A stretch of 64,000 bases of DNA, taken from the NCBI RefSeq assembly GCF_900112225.1, contig NZ_FOLD01000006.1, positions 62,001-126,000 of the forward strand. Direction: 5' to 3'. A model generated the notes under the pieces. The model made no database searches, was not told the origin of the DNA, and saw nothing but the letters and a program-made list of their open reading frames with translations. Positions 1 through 7,750 of the stretch are shown in pieces. Position numbers and translations under genes: made by a program. The DNA is from Massilia yuzhufengensis. GTDB lineage: Bacteria > Pseudomonadota > Gammaproteobacteria > Burkholderiales > Burkholderiaceae_D. Position 1 is the first letter of the stretch; each line of letters starts with the position of its first letter.

Positions 1-522
1 CGCGTAGCGCGCATTCGACGCAAACCATTTCTGGCCGGTGATCACCCAGCCGTCCCCATCCCGAGTTGCACGCGAGGTGAACACCTTGGGGTCGGCGCCG
101 CCTTGCGGCTCGGTCATGGCGAAGCAGGAAACCACCTCGTTGGCCAATAGCGGAGCGAGAAAACGCGCTTTCTGTTCAGGCGTGCCATAGGCTGCGAGGA
201 TCTCGCAATTGCCCGAGTCGGGCGCGTGGGCGCCGAACACGATGGGCGCGAACAGCGCGCGCCCCAGGATCTCGTTCATCAGGCCAAGCTTGACCTGGCC
301 GTACCCGGCGCCGCCCAGTTCCGGTCCCAGGTGGCAGGCCCACAGCCGGCGCTCGCGCACCTGCCGCTGGAGCGGGCGAACCAGCAGCGCGAAGCGCGGG
401 TCGTGGATGTTCCACGGGCTGCCCAGCACGTGCTCGAGTGGCGCGACCTCGTCGCGAACGAACTGCGCCATCCAGTCCAGCTCTGCCTGGAACGCCGGGT
501 CGGTTTCAAAATCCCATGCCAT
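1..522 (-). CDS. Acyl-CoA dehydrogenase family protein (N-terminal part, cut by window edge)
   Basis: The first 174 residues of an acyl-CoA dehydrogenase are present and the rest lies beyond the left edge. The family oxidises acyl-CoA at the alpha-beta bond using FAD. Visible features are the N-terminal helical domain (start MAWDFETD) and the conserved motif CFAMTEPQGGADPKVF near residues 135-150, the usual start of the FAD-binding beta domain. The ATG at 522 follows an AGGAGACCGAC ribosome site. It is the fourth gene of a leftward operon, 21 bp after the SDR gene, which suggests it acts on a CoA ester made by the upstream CoA-transferase. The substrate cannot be told from the sequence. Confidence 0.9.
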   Translation of the reverse strand, partial: MAWDFETDPAFQAELDWMAQFVRDEVAPLEHVLGSPWNIHDPRFALLVRPLQRQVRERRLWACHLGPELGGAGYGQVKLGLMNEILGRALFAPIVFGAHAPDSGNCEILAAYGTPEQKARFLAPLLANEVVSCFAMTEPQGGADPKVFTSRATRDGDGWVITGQKWFASNARYA

Positions 523-543
523 GTCGGTCTCCTAGGTTCGGTC

Positions 544-1281
544 TCATGCAAGCAGCAGGCCGCCATCGACCAGCAGGGTCTGGCCCAGCACATAGGCGGC
601 CAGGGGCGAGGCCAGGAACAGCGCCGCCCCGGCCATATCGGCGGGCGTGCCCAGGCGTCCCAGCGGTATCTTCCTCAGTGAGGCTTCCAGCCGCTCGGGG
701 TGGTCGGTGGTGACCCTGGTCAGCTTGGTGGCGACCAGCCCGGGCGCGATGCCGTTGACGCGGATGCCGTCGCGGGCCCAGGCTTCGGCGAGCGTGCGGG
801 TCAGGCCGAAGGCCCCGGTCTTGGATGCGTTGTAGGCCGGCGTGCCGACCGTCGAGTGGAAGGCCGCGGCGGAGCTGACGATGATCATCGATCCGCGGGC
901 GTGTGCGAGCATGCCGTGGAAGCGCTCGCCGCAGGCCATCAGGCTGACCAGGTTGACGTTGACGACTTCCCGGAACGCGGTCAGCTTGAATTCCTCGCGC
1001 CGGTAGCGCACGATGCCCTGGGCGCAGACCAGTACGTCGAGGCGGTCGAACGGCAGCGCCGTGGTGGCGACGGCATCAAAGTCGGCGACGTCGACGCGGG
1101 CGTAGTGCAGGCCGTCCAGGTCCGAACCCTGCCCGGCATCGTAATCGCCGGCCTGTGCCCGGGTGCCCCATACGTGCACCTCGGCGCCGCGCGCGCGGAA
1201 GGCCTGGGCGATGCCGTTGCCGATGCCGCTTGAGCCGCCGACGACCAGCACGGTCTTTCCGGAGTAATCGAGTTCGTTCAT
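544..1281 (-). CDS. SDR family NAD(P)-dependent oxidoreductase
   Basis: A 245-residue classical short-chain dehydrogenase. The Rossmann motif is VVGGSSGIGNGIA near the N-terminus, the catalytic pair is seen as YNASK with a preceding IIVSSAAAF serine strand, and the C-terminus ends in the typical VDGGLLL. The frame stays open upstream, but the ATG at 1281 (MNELDYSGKT) fits the family length and overlaps the stop of the CoA-transferase gene as ATGA, so the two are translationally coupled. It probably oxidises a hydroxy intermediate of the operon's pathway (inference). Substrate unknown. Confidence 0.9.
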   Translation of the reverse strand: MNELDYSGKTVLVVGGSSGIGNGIAQAFRARGAEVHVWGTRAQAGDYDAGQGSDLDGLHYARVDVADFDAVATTALPFDRLDVLVCAQGIVRYRREEFKLTAFREVVNVNLVSLMACGERFHGMLAHARGSMIIVSSAAAFHSTVGTPAYNASKTGAFGLTRTLAEAWARDGIRVNGIAPGLVATKLTRVTTDHPERLEASLRKIPLGRLGTPADMAGAALFLASPLAAYVLGQTLLVDGGLLLA

Positions 1282-3548
1282 GGGTTGCCCGTGCTTGCCT
1301 GCATCAGGACGGTCAAGCCCTCGCGCTCGAGTGCGGCGACCTGCGCCGGACCGAGCCCCAACTGCGCCCACACCTGCGCGCTGTGTTCGCCCAGCGCCGG
1401 CGGCGCACGGTCCAGCCTCAAGGGCAGGTCGCCGAAATCCCAGTAGCCGCCAACCTGTTCGAGTTCGCCGTAAACTGCATGGCGGTAGCTGGCATGCAGG
1501 CCTGCTGCGGCGCAGTCCGGATCGTCGAGGAAGGCTTCGCCCTGCGACTCCAGCACCGGCTCGGCCGGCACGCCGGCGCCACGCAGCGCGGCCAGAGCGC
1601 GTTCGCGCGGCTGCGCGCCGAACCAGGCCTCGCGCTCATCGGCCAGTTCCCCTGCCAGCCGCGACATGGCCGTCCGTTCCTGCGCGTCGAACGCTGCCAC
1701 CGCAAGCCAGCCGTCCGCGCACAGGTACAGCCGGTGGTCCGGCGACAGCCCGGTCTGGGCCGCGTCGAGGCGCTCGACCGGCGTGATGCCCCCGTCGGGC
1801 AGCATCACTGCCTCGGCGACCGTCAGGAGGGTGGCGCCGAGCAGCGACGAGGCCACCATCTGCCCGGCCCCGGTGTCGAGCCGGCGGTAATGCGCCAGCA
1901 GCACCGCGAACACCGACGACAGCGCGGCCAGGTAGTCGCCCACGCCGAAACGCAGCCACATCGGTGGATTGCCCTGCCCGCCGCACTCGATCTCCCACCC
2001 GCAGGCGGCCTGCATCAGCTGGTCGAAGCCAGGCCAGTCCTTCTGCTCGCCCTTCGGTCCGTAGGAACTGATGTGACAGAACACCAGCGCCGGATTGATC
2101 CGGGACAGCGCCGCATGGTCGACGCCGAGCTTGCGCGCGGCGGGCAGGCGGATGTTGTGGTGTACCACGTCGGCCCAGCGCACCAGGGCCTCGAGCGCTT
2201 CCTGCGCCCCGGCTTCGCCGAGCTTGAGCGCCACCCCGAGCTTGCCGCGCTGGGTGCCGGCGAACACCCGCTCGAGCCGGCGCATGGCGTCGCCCGCCGG
2301 CGGCTCGACCTTGATGACCTCGGCGCCGAGGTCGGCCAGCAGCATCGTGGCGAAGGGGCCGGCCAGGTAGGCGCCGAGGTCGAGCACCTTCATGCCGGCC
2401 AGCGGCGGCAGCGCCTTGCGGGCGCCCGGCTGCGCCGAAACGGCCGGCGGCGCGCTCCGCGTGCCGGGCGGTGACGCGGGTTCGAGGCTACGCAACGGGC
2501 CGCGCACACAGGGTGGCGGTTGGGTAAGGTAGGCCGGCCCCGGCTGCCAGACACGGCCGCGCCCGGGGTCCTCGACCGCGACCACATAGTCGTTGGCGCG
2601 CGCCTGGGCGCTGGCGTAGACGGCGCCGAAGGGCGCGGCGACCTGGGCCGCGACATCATGCTCCCAGAAATGGCGGACCCAGTCGCCGGCAGGCCGGAAG
2701 GCCATGATGGCCTTGTTGGCGCCAAAGTTGGGGGCAACGTGACTCGGCGGATACTTGGCGTTTTCCGCCGCTACCGCGTCCGGCCCCATGCCGGCCAGCG
2801 CCTGCGCCATCCAGGGCGCCTGATCGGGCGAGTAATGCACGTGCACCCAGGCGCCGTCGGCACACCGGTGCAAGGGGATGGGCGTGCCCTTGGACAGCCC
2901 CTTGGCGAATGCCGGCGTCGGGTGCTGCGCCCGCGACCAGTGCATGCTCATTGGCGCCAGCGCCGCCTGCGCCAGGCTGGTGTGGGCCGCGCCCCCGCGG
3001 CCGTCGCGCCGGCGCGCGATCAGGCGGGCCAGCACGCCGGTTGCGCAGAACCAGGCGGCCAGCCAGCCAGCGAAGGGCATGCGCACGAACACCGGGCCCG
3101 GACGGTGGCCGGGCTGCTCGTCCAGCAGGCCGAGCCGTGCCAGCACCAGGGTCTCACGCGGCGGCGCCGCGGCCAGCGGATGCCTGCGTGGCCAGCTTCC
3201 GACCGCCGATACGACCAAGCGTGGATTCGCGGTGGCCAGCGCGGCGTCGTCCAGGCCGAGCGCCGCTGCCTGGCCAGGAGCGAGGTCGTGCAGTAATACG
3301 TCGGCGCCTTCGATCAGCCCCGCCAGTGCAGCCCGGCCAGCCGGGGTGTCCAGGTCGAGCGCCAGCCGCTGCTTGCCGCGGTTAAGCACCGAAAACAGGA
3401 CCGACCCGGCGTCCCATGCCATGGCGGGCGTTTCGACGCGGATGACTTCGGCGCCGGCCTCGGACAGCTGCAGGCCCGCCGCTGGTCCGGCGATCCCGCT
3501 GGCCAGTTCGATCACGCGGATCCCGTGGAGAATGGGCTCGTCCATCAT
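1278..3548 (-). CDS. Fused double-domain CaiB/BaiF CoA-transferase
   Basis: A 756-residue protein made of two class III (CaiB/BaiF) CoA-transferase domains, roughly residues 5-350 and 388-750. This family moves CoA between carboxylic acids through an aspartyl-CoA anhydride. Both halves keep the start pattern (ASGIAGPAAGLQLSEAGAEV and GAYLAGPFATMLLADLGAEV) and an RGK strand. The catalytic Asp is kept in the second half (RFGVGDYLAA, D538), while the aligned place in the first half reads RMPFAGWLAA (G161). The first half therefore looks catalytically dead. The start overlaps the upstream stop. Fused tandem CaiB enzymes are known (for example DddD), but this one's substrate is unknown. Confidence 0.88.
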   Translation of the reverse strand: MMDEPILHGIRVIELASGIAGPAAGLQLSEAGAEVIRVETPAMAWDAGSVLFSVLNRGKQRLALDLDTPAGRAALAGLIEGADVLLHDLAPGQAAALGLDDAALATANPRLVVSAVGSWPRRHPLAAAPPRETLVLARLGLLDEQPGHRPGPVFVRMPFAGWLAAWFCATGVLARLIARRRDGRGGAAHTSLAQAALAPMSMHWSRAQHPTPAFAKGLSKGTPIPLHRCADGAWVHVHYSPDQAPWMAQALAGMGPDAVAAENAKYPPSHVAPNFGANKAIMAFRPAGDWVRHFWEHDVAAQVAAPFGAVYASAQARANDYVVAVEDPGRGRVWQPGPAYLTQPPPCVRGPLRSLEPASPPGTRSAPPAVSAQPGARKALPPLAGMKVLDLGAYLAGPFATMLLADLGAEVIKVEPPAGDAMRRLERVFAGTQRGKLGVALKLGEAGAQEALEALVRWADVVHHNIRLPAARKLGVDHAALSRINPALVFCHISSYGPKGEQKDWPGFDQLMQAACGWEIECGGQGNPPMWLRFGVGDYLAALSSVFAVLLAHYRRLDTGAGQMVASSLLGATLLTVAEAVMLPDGGITPVERLDAAQTGLSPDHRLYLCADGWLAVAAFDAQERTAMSRLAGELADEREAWFGAQPRERALAALRGAGVPAEPVLESQGEAFLDDPDCAAAGLHASYRHAVYGELEQVGGYWDFGDLPLRLDRAPPALGEHSAQVWAQLGLGPAQVAALEREGLTVLMQASTGNP

Positions 3549-4060
3549 GCACCCGCTTCATAGGCCTGCTGCACGTAGGTCATGCGCCCGCCCGCCAGCA
3601 TCAGCGCGCAAAACATGTGCAGCTCGACGATTTCGGGAGTGCTGAAGTGCAGCTTGAGCGTATCGAACAACGCGTCGCCGATCGCCATGTAGTCGGCGGC
3701 GAACAACTCCGCATAATGCAGTGCGGCCTGCTCGGCAGGGCTGAAGCGCGCATCGCTTGATGACAGGCAGGCGATGTCCTCGTCGCTCACCGAATCGTCC
3801 TTGCGGGCGAGCTGGCAGGCCTTGCAGGTCGTGATCGCGGCGATTTTCAGGCGCACCAGCTCCCTGAGCCGCCCCGGCAGCAGGCCGCGCGAGTGGATCG
3901 CCTCGAGGGTGGCGAGCCAGGCCTGGGCGGCTTCCGGACGATGTGCCCAGACCTGTACCGGCACCGTCGAGCTGAGCATCCGGGTCGCGCGTCCGCGCTC
4001 GAGCGCGGCGGCCAGCGGCGGAGCAAGGTCCTCCAGCGGCACGGTCGGAAGTCGGGTCAT
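3545..4060 (-). CDS. Carboxymuconolactone decarboxylase/AhpD-like protein
   Basis: A 171-residue all-helical CMD-family protein and the first gene of the CoA-transferase operon. The core reads ELVRLKIAAITTCKACQLAR, with the CxxC pair at C79 and C82. Redox-active AhpD-like members have a His four residues after the second Cys; here that place is Arg (R86). It may be a peroxidase-like redox partner or a decarboxylase of the pathway, and the sequence does not decide between them. A 25-bp palindrome (4115-4139) lies 55-79 bases upstream of the ATG and matches one in front of the P450 operon. Confidence 0.85.
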   Translation of the reverse strand: MTRLPTVPLEDLAPPLAAALERGRATRMLSSTVPVQVWAHRPEAAQAWLATLEAIHSRGLLPGRLRELVRLKIAAITTCKACQLARKDDSVSDEDIACLSSSDARFSPAEQAALHYAELFAADYMAIGDALFDTLKLHFSTPEIVELHMFCALMLAGGRMTYVQQAYEAGA

Positions 4061-4114
4061 CCATGTCTCCTGTGCCGCTGTCGCTCGGGCGATTCTGGCG
4101 CGGCCTGGTTTATA

Positions 4115-4139
4115 TGAACAGAATTTCTAGTTATGTTCA
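4115..4139. promoter_or_regulatory. Candidate TetR operator, copy 1
   Basis: An inverted repeat TGAACA-N13-TGTTCA with spacer GAATTTCTAGTTA, upstream of the CMD/CoA-transferase operon. A second copy with the same arms, spacer length and TTTCTA core lies at 6903-6927. The match is seen directly; binding by the TetR protein encoded at 7040 is inferred. Confidence 0.7.
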
Positions 4140-4182
4140 ATATATACAGGATTTTGGAAATTGTCGACTACCAGTCCGGCCG

Positions 4183-4539
4183 TCAAGGCTTGCCGATGAA
4201 ATAGCGCACGCTCAGCCGTCCTTCCCCGTCGAAGCGGTACAGCTCGATGGTCTCGATCGCGCGTTCCGTTCCCCTGACCAGGTTGCGGTTGTGGCAGGCC
4301 GCTTCGCTCCCATTGACGATGAGGGCATGTTCCTCGATGGCGATCGCGGCATTCTGCTTCTCCCACATCGACTCCAGCACCGGCCAGCCATCGCCGGCGG
4401 ACTGCCCCACATATTCGATCGTCAAGCCGCCCGGGGCGGCCTCCCGGTACGCCGCCAGGAAGCCGGCCTTGTCCCCCGCGTTCCAGCAAGCCACCTGGGT
4501 GTGGAGGAAGCGGCGGATGGCGTCTGCGTCCATGCTCAT
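4183..4539 (-). CDS. SnoaL/NTF2-like protein
   Basis: A 118-residue protein with the cone-fold pattern of the SnoaL-like/NTF2 superfamily: an N-terminal helix (DADAIRRFLHTQVACWNAGD), a middle strand set, and the C-terminal ETIELYRFDGEGRLSVRYF typical of these folds. Members include polyketide cyclases, isomerases, hydratases and ketosteroid isomerase, so a small enzyme acting on a pathway intermediate is plausible but not shown. The ATG at 4539 has GGGAGAATCGAC in front and overlaps the previous stop as ATGA. It is the last gene of the P450 operon. Confidence 0.82.
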   Translation of the reverse strand: MSMDADAIRRFLHTQVACWNAGDKAGFLAAYREAAPGGLTIEYVGQSAGDGWPVLESMWEKQNAAIAIEEHALIVNGSEAACHNRNLVRGTERAIETIELYRFDGEGRLSVRYFIGKP

Positions 4540-5576
4540 GTCGATTCTCCCGGGCCCGGCACATTGCGGGCACTGCCATTGCGCCGGTCGGTTTCGCCCC
4601 AGCCCAGCGAGCGGTCCGGCTCACGCGTGTCGCCGACCCGTCGCCAGCGTCCTTCCTGCTGGGCGGTGATCGGGAACCCGCCCACGAAATCGATCATCTC
4701 GCCCTTTGGGTCGGGCACGAATTCCCAGCGCTCGGCGCCGTCGAGGACGATCTGGGCGCTCTCGACAAAATACGAGTCCGGCTTGTGCACGACCTGTCCC
4801 TCGATGTCGGTGGTGCAGCGGACTTCGCCCCGGTCGTTCTGGAAGATCGCATAGCCCAGGTTGCCGTGGCCGACCATGAACGAGCCGCTGTCCCAGCTGC
4901 CGTCGGTGTACACGGTGGCGAAAGTCCACCAGATCACATGCATCCGGTTGTTGACCACCAGGTCCTTCTGGAAGTGGATCGCCCCGCCCTCCGCCATCCA
5001 GGCCTGGTCGAGGGTGATGATGCCCTTCACGGGCCTGCCTTCGCAGCTTCCGGTCACATCGTACAGTTGCGAGACGTAGAAGGTGCCCCAGTCGCGCCCG
5101 GGCAGGTACCACTGCATTCCCTGGCCGAGCAGCGTGCCGGCAAGCTCGAACAGCCCCTCTTCCTTCCAGCTGAACTGCGTACCTGACGCGCTCAGCTGCC
5201 ATGGGTTTCCAGGCTCACCGATCAGGCTCGACCAGCCGGCCGTGCCATTGTCCAGCCAGCGGTGCGGGAACATGGTGAGGGCTTGAGCACCGCTCTTCTC
5301 GCGGTCGATGCGGATATGGCGCCCGTCGCCAATGCGCGTCGACTGGTAGATGAATTTCGTCGGATTCGGGCTGCTGCCGGGCGCATTCAGGGCGCGCACG
5401 AAGGCGTAGATCTCCCCTTCGCGGTCGCGCACACAGCCGAACGGCATATGCTTGGTCAGCTTCAGGCCGAAATGGTCGCGCAGGTCGGCCAGGCCCTCGC
5501 CCGTCACCTGCTGGGGCCCCACCAGGCACTGGTAGTCGAAATCGGCGCGCTGCGGAATCGTCTTGAAGGTCTTCAT
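4536..5576 (-). CDS. Conserved-looking protein of unknown family in the P450 operon
   Basis: A 346-residue protein I do not recognise. It has no signal peptide or membrane span and is rich in beta-strand-like segments with many Trp, Tyr and Gly (for example NNRMHVIWWTFATVYTDGSW and VGHGNLGYAIFQ). This would fit a lipocalin-like or beta-sandwich fold such as those near some steroid and terpenoid degradation genes, but that is a guess. The start at MKTFKTIPQR (5576) sits 5 bases after the P450 stop. A longer open frame to 5612 exists, but its first residues lie inside the P450 gene. The 3' end overlaps the SnoaL-like gene. Confidence 0.75.
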   Translation of the reverse strand: MKTFKTIPQRADFDYQCLVGPQQVTGEGLADLRDHFGLKLTKHMPFGCVRDREGEIYAFVRALNAPGSSPNPTKFIYQSTRIGDGRHIRIDREKSGAQALTMFPHRWLDNGTAGWSSLIGEPGNPWQLSASGTQFSWKEEGLFELAGTLLGQGMQWYLPGRDWGTFYVSQLYDVTGSCEGRPVKGIITLDQAWMAEGGAIHFQKDLVVNNRMHVIWWTFATVYTDGSWDSGSFMVGHGNLGYAIFQNDRGEVRCTTDIEGQVVHKPDSYFVESAQIVLDGAERWEFVPDPKGEMIDFVGGFPITAQQEGRWRRVGDTREPDRSLGWGETDRRNGSARNVPGPGEST

Positions 5577-5580
5577 CGGC

Positions 5581-6855
5581 TTAATCCCAGAGCACGTGGA
5601 TATGCGACGCACCGCGCAGCTGGGCGCCCTCGATTACCGGTACCGGATACGCCGGATCCAGGCGCAGGTTGGGAAGCAGGTCGAGCAAGGCATTCACTGC
5701 ACAGTTGAGTTCGATCTTGGCGACAAACTGTCCGATGCACATGTGCGGCCCAAAACCAAATCCGAAAGAAGGCTTGACGCGGCGGTCGATATCGAACACG
5801 TCGGGATGTTCGAATACCTCCTCGTCCCGATTGGCCGACACCACCATGCACTGGATGAACGAGCCTTTAGGGATCGTCACCCCGTGGAACTGCACCTCGT
5901 TGGCCGTCTCGCGCATCTTGAAGGTAGCGACCGGCTCGTAACGTACCGTCTCGTCGATCAGCTTGGGCACCAGGGAACGGTCGGCCCGCACACGGTCGAT
6001 CAAGCCAGGCGTTGTCAGCAGGAGCGTCATCACGGAACTGAAGGTGCGGGTGGTGGTTTCGCCGGACGCTGGCAGCAAGGAGCGGACAAATGTCGTCACT
6101 TCGTGATCGTCGAGCATTCGTCCTTCGTGCTCGGCGCGCAACAGGTTACCAATGACGTCCTCCCCCGGGCTACCCTGCGCACGCCGCTCGACCACCACTT
6201 CGTGGATCACCTCATACAAGCGCGCGACAGCGACGCCGGCGCTGCGCCGCGCTTCCTCGAAGCGCTGAGGGTCGACCTGGTTGCCGCCGACCATCGCCAA
6301 TGCCCAGGCCGCATATTGGCGGTACTGCTCCTTGTTATCCGTCGGGAAGCCCAATAGCGCGTACATGACCCGGATCGGAACGCCGAGGCCGAACTCCATC
6401 AGGTCAGCCTTCTTCAAGGGGATCATCTCCTTGAGGAAGTCATTGCGGATCACCGCATCGATCGGCTCCCGCCATTTGTTGACTGTATGGGGCATGAAAG
6501 CGGGCTGCAGGAGTGCGCGAACGCTACGATGCTGCTCGCCATCCATCGCCAGCACGATGAGTCCGTCGAAAAAGGCGCCCAGACCCTCGGCAATAAAGCC
6601 GCTGGTGTAGTTGTTCGCGTCACGCAGCACCGTCATGACGTCCTGGTGGCGGAACAGGGCGAAGGTAGGACGGGTCCCCTGCTGCAGGCCTGCGTTGGTC
6701 GGTATACCGAACTGCCGGATGAAGTCTCCCACGAAGATCGGGGATTTCGCCCGTGCCTCGCGGCAGGCGGCATGCAGGTCGCCGGTTCCCTTGTACGTCT
6801 CGGAGACGGAGGAATAGGCGCGTTCGAGGGCTTGGTCGTCAACAGCTGTAGTCAC
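5581..6855 (-). CDS. Cytochrome P450
   Basis: A 424-residue soluble bacterial P450. The I-helix motif is PASGETTTR, the K-helix ExxR is ETVR, and the haem loop is FGFGPHMCIGQF with the axial Cys. An in-frame ATG exists at 6909, but a strong AAGGAG precedes the GTG at 6855, so I start there. It would hydroxylate an organic substrate with O2 and electrons from a ferredoxin. No ferredoxin or ferredoxin reductase is encoded in the window, so redox partners must be elsewhere. It leads the operon with the unknown-family and SnoaL-like genes and has the second operator copy 48-72 bases upstream. Confidence 0.93.
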   Translation of the reverse strand: MTTAVDDQALERAYSSVSETYKGTGDLHAACREARAKSPIFVGDFIRQFGIPTNAGLQQGTRPTFALFRHQDVMTVLRDANNYTSGFIAEGLGAFFDGLIVLAMDGEQHRSVRALLQPAFMPHTVNKWREPIDAVIRNDFLKEMIPLKKADLMEFGLGVPIRVMYALLGFPTDNKEQYRQYAAWALAMVGGNQVDPQRFEEARRSAGVAVARLYEVIHEVVVERRAQGSPGEDVIGNLLRAEHEGRMLDDHEVTTFVRSLLPASGETTTRTFSSVMTLLLTTPGLIDRVRADRSLVPKLIDETVRYEPVATFKMRETANEVQFHGVTIPKGSFIQCMVVSANRDEEVFEHPDVFDIDRRVKPSFGFGFGPHMCIGQFVAKIELNCAVNALLDLLPNLRLDPAYPVPVIEGAQLRGASHIHVLWD

Positions 6856-6902
6856 GATGGTCTCCTTGGTCCAGCGGCCTTCCGGCGAACTGCCGGAATT
6901 CC

Positions 6903-6927
6903 TGAACACTTTTTCTAATGGTGTTCA
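6903..6927. promoter_or_regulatory. Candidate TetR operator, copy 2
   Basis: TGAACA-N13-TGTTCA with spacer CTTTTTCTAATGG, between the P450 gene and the divergent TetR gene. Arms, spacing and the TTTCTA core equal those of copy 1 at 4115-4139, so the two operons are probably controlled by the same regulator. A TTGACA on the minus strand lies 12 bases upstream of the repeat and could be the -35 of the P450 promoter. Confidence 0.72.
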
Positions 6928-7039
6928 CATAGTAGCCGTTGTCAATGCTCTCGGAAGCGCCGGGATCACCAAATTTGTTTGACCGCGAGTAAAGCCCCCT
7001 GGGTTAAGATCGCTGAACCCCCGTCACCTTTTCAACACC

Positions 7040-7750
7040 ATGAGCGAGCAGCCGACCAGTTCCACGCCGACCAAGGCATCACCGAACAAGCGTGACACGC
7101 TTCGGCGCATCGCTGAGGCAGCCCGGGGCGAGTTCGTCAGCAAAGGGCTGGCCGATGCCCGGGTCGAAGACATCGCCCAGGCAGCAGGCGTGACCAAGCA
7201 GCTGGTCTACCATTATTTCCGTAGCAAGGAAGAGTTGTTCGCATGCGTGCTGGACCAGACTTCCGCGGAGGCGATGAGCGAACTGGTGAGCCTTGAGCTG
7301 GCCGGCCTGCCCCCCCGGGAGGCGCTCAGGGCGCTGCTGCTGCAGATGGTCCAGCCCTACCATGACGGTTTGCTCGGCAGCCTGGCACAGGAAGGCGTGC
7401 GCTTTCATGAAAGCCGTGCCACCCCGCGCAACAGTTTCATGGAGCTCGCGCCGCGCCTGCGGGACAAGATGAAGGAAACGATCGTGCGCGGTATCGCCAG
7501 CGGCGACTTCCGCGCAGACGTGGATCCCGACATGGCGCTTGCACTGGCTGCGCTGGCAACGACCGGAGCCTGGGTCAACCGCTATACGGTGTCGACACTA
7601 TGCGACGTCGACGTGGCCAGGGCGGCCGATGCCGATGCATGGCGCAGTTTTTCGGTGGAGTTCGTGTTGTCGGCGCTCGAGTACGAACGGAGCAGCCAGC
7701 ACTCGCTGGTCCGCAGCGCGGCCCCGCTCAGCGCGCCAGGTAGCGCTTGA
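7040..7750 (+). CDS. TetR/AcrR family transcriptional regulator
   Basis: A 236-residue TetR-type repressor. The N-terminal HTH is clear: RIAEAARGEFVSKGLADARV, then VEDIAQAAGVTKQLVYHYFR and SKEELF. The rest is the variable ligand-binding helical domain. It is divergent from the P450 operon across a 184-bp region holding the TGAACA-N13-TGTTCA palindrome, which is the usual layout for a TetR repressor and its target. It probably senses a substrate or CoA-ester of this pathway (inference). Its 3' end overlaps the convergent FAD-oxidoreductase gene by 23 bp. Confidence 0.92.
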   Translation: MSEQPTSSTPTKASPNKRDTLRRIAEAARGEFVSKGLADARVEDIAQAAGVTKQLVYHYFRSKEELFACVLDQTSAEAMSELVSLELAGLPPREALRALLLQMVQPYHDGLLGSLAQEGVRFHESRATPRNSFMELAPRLRDKMKETIVRGIASGDFRADVDPDMALALAALATTGAWVNRYTVSTLCDVDVARAADADAWRSFSVEFVLSALEYERSSQHSLVRSAAPLSAPGSA

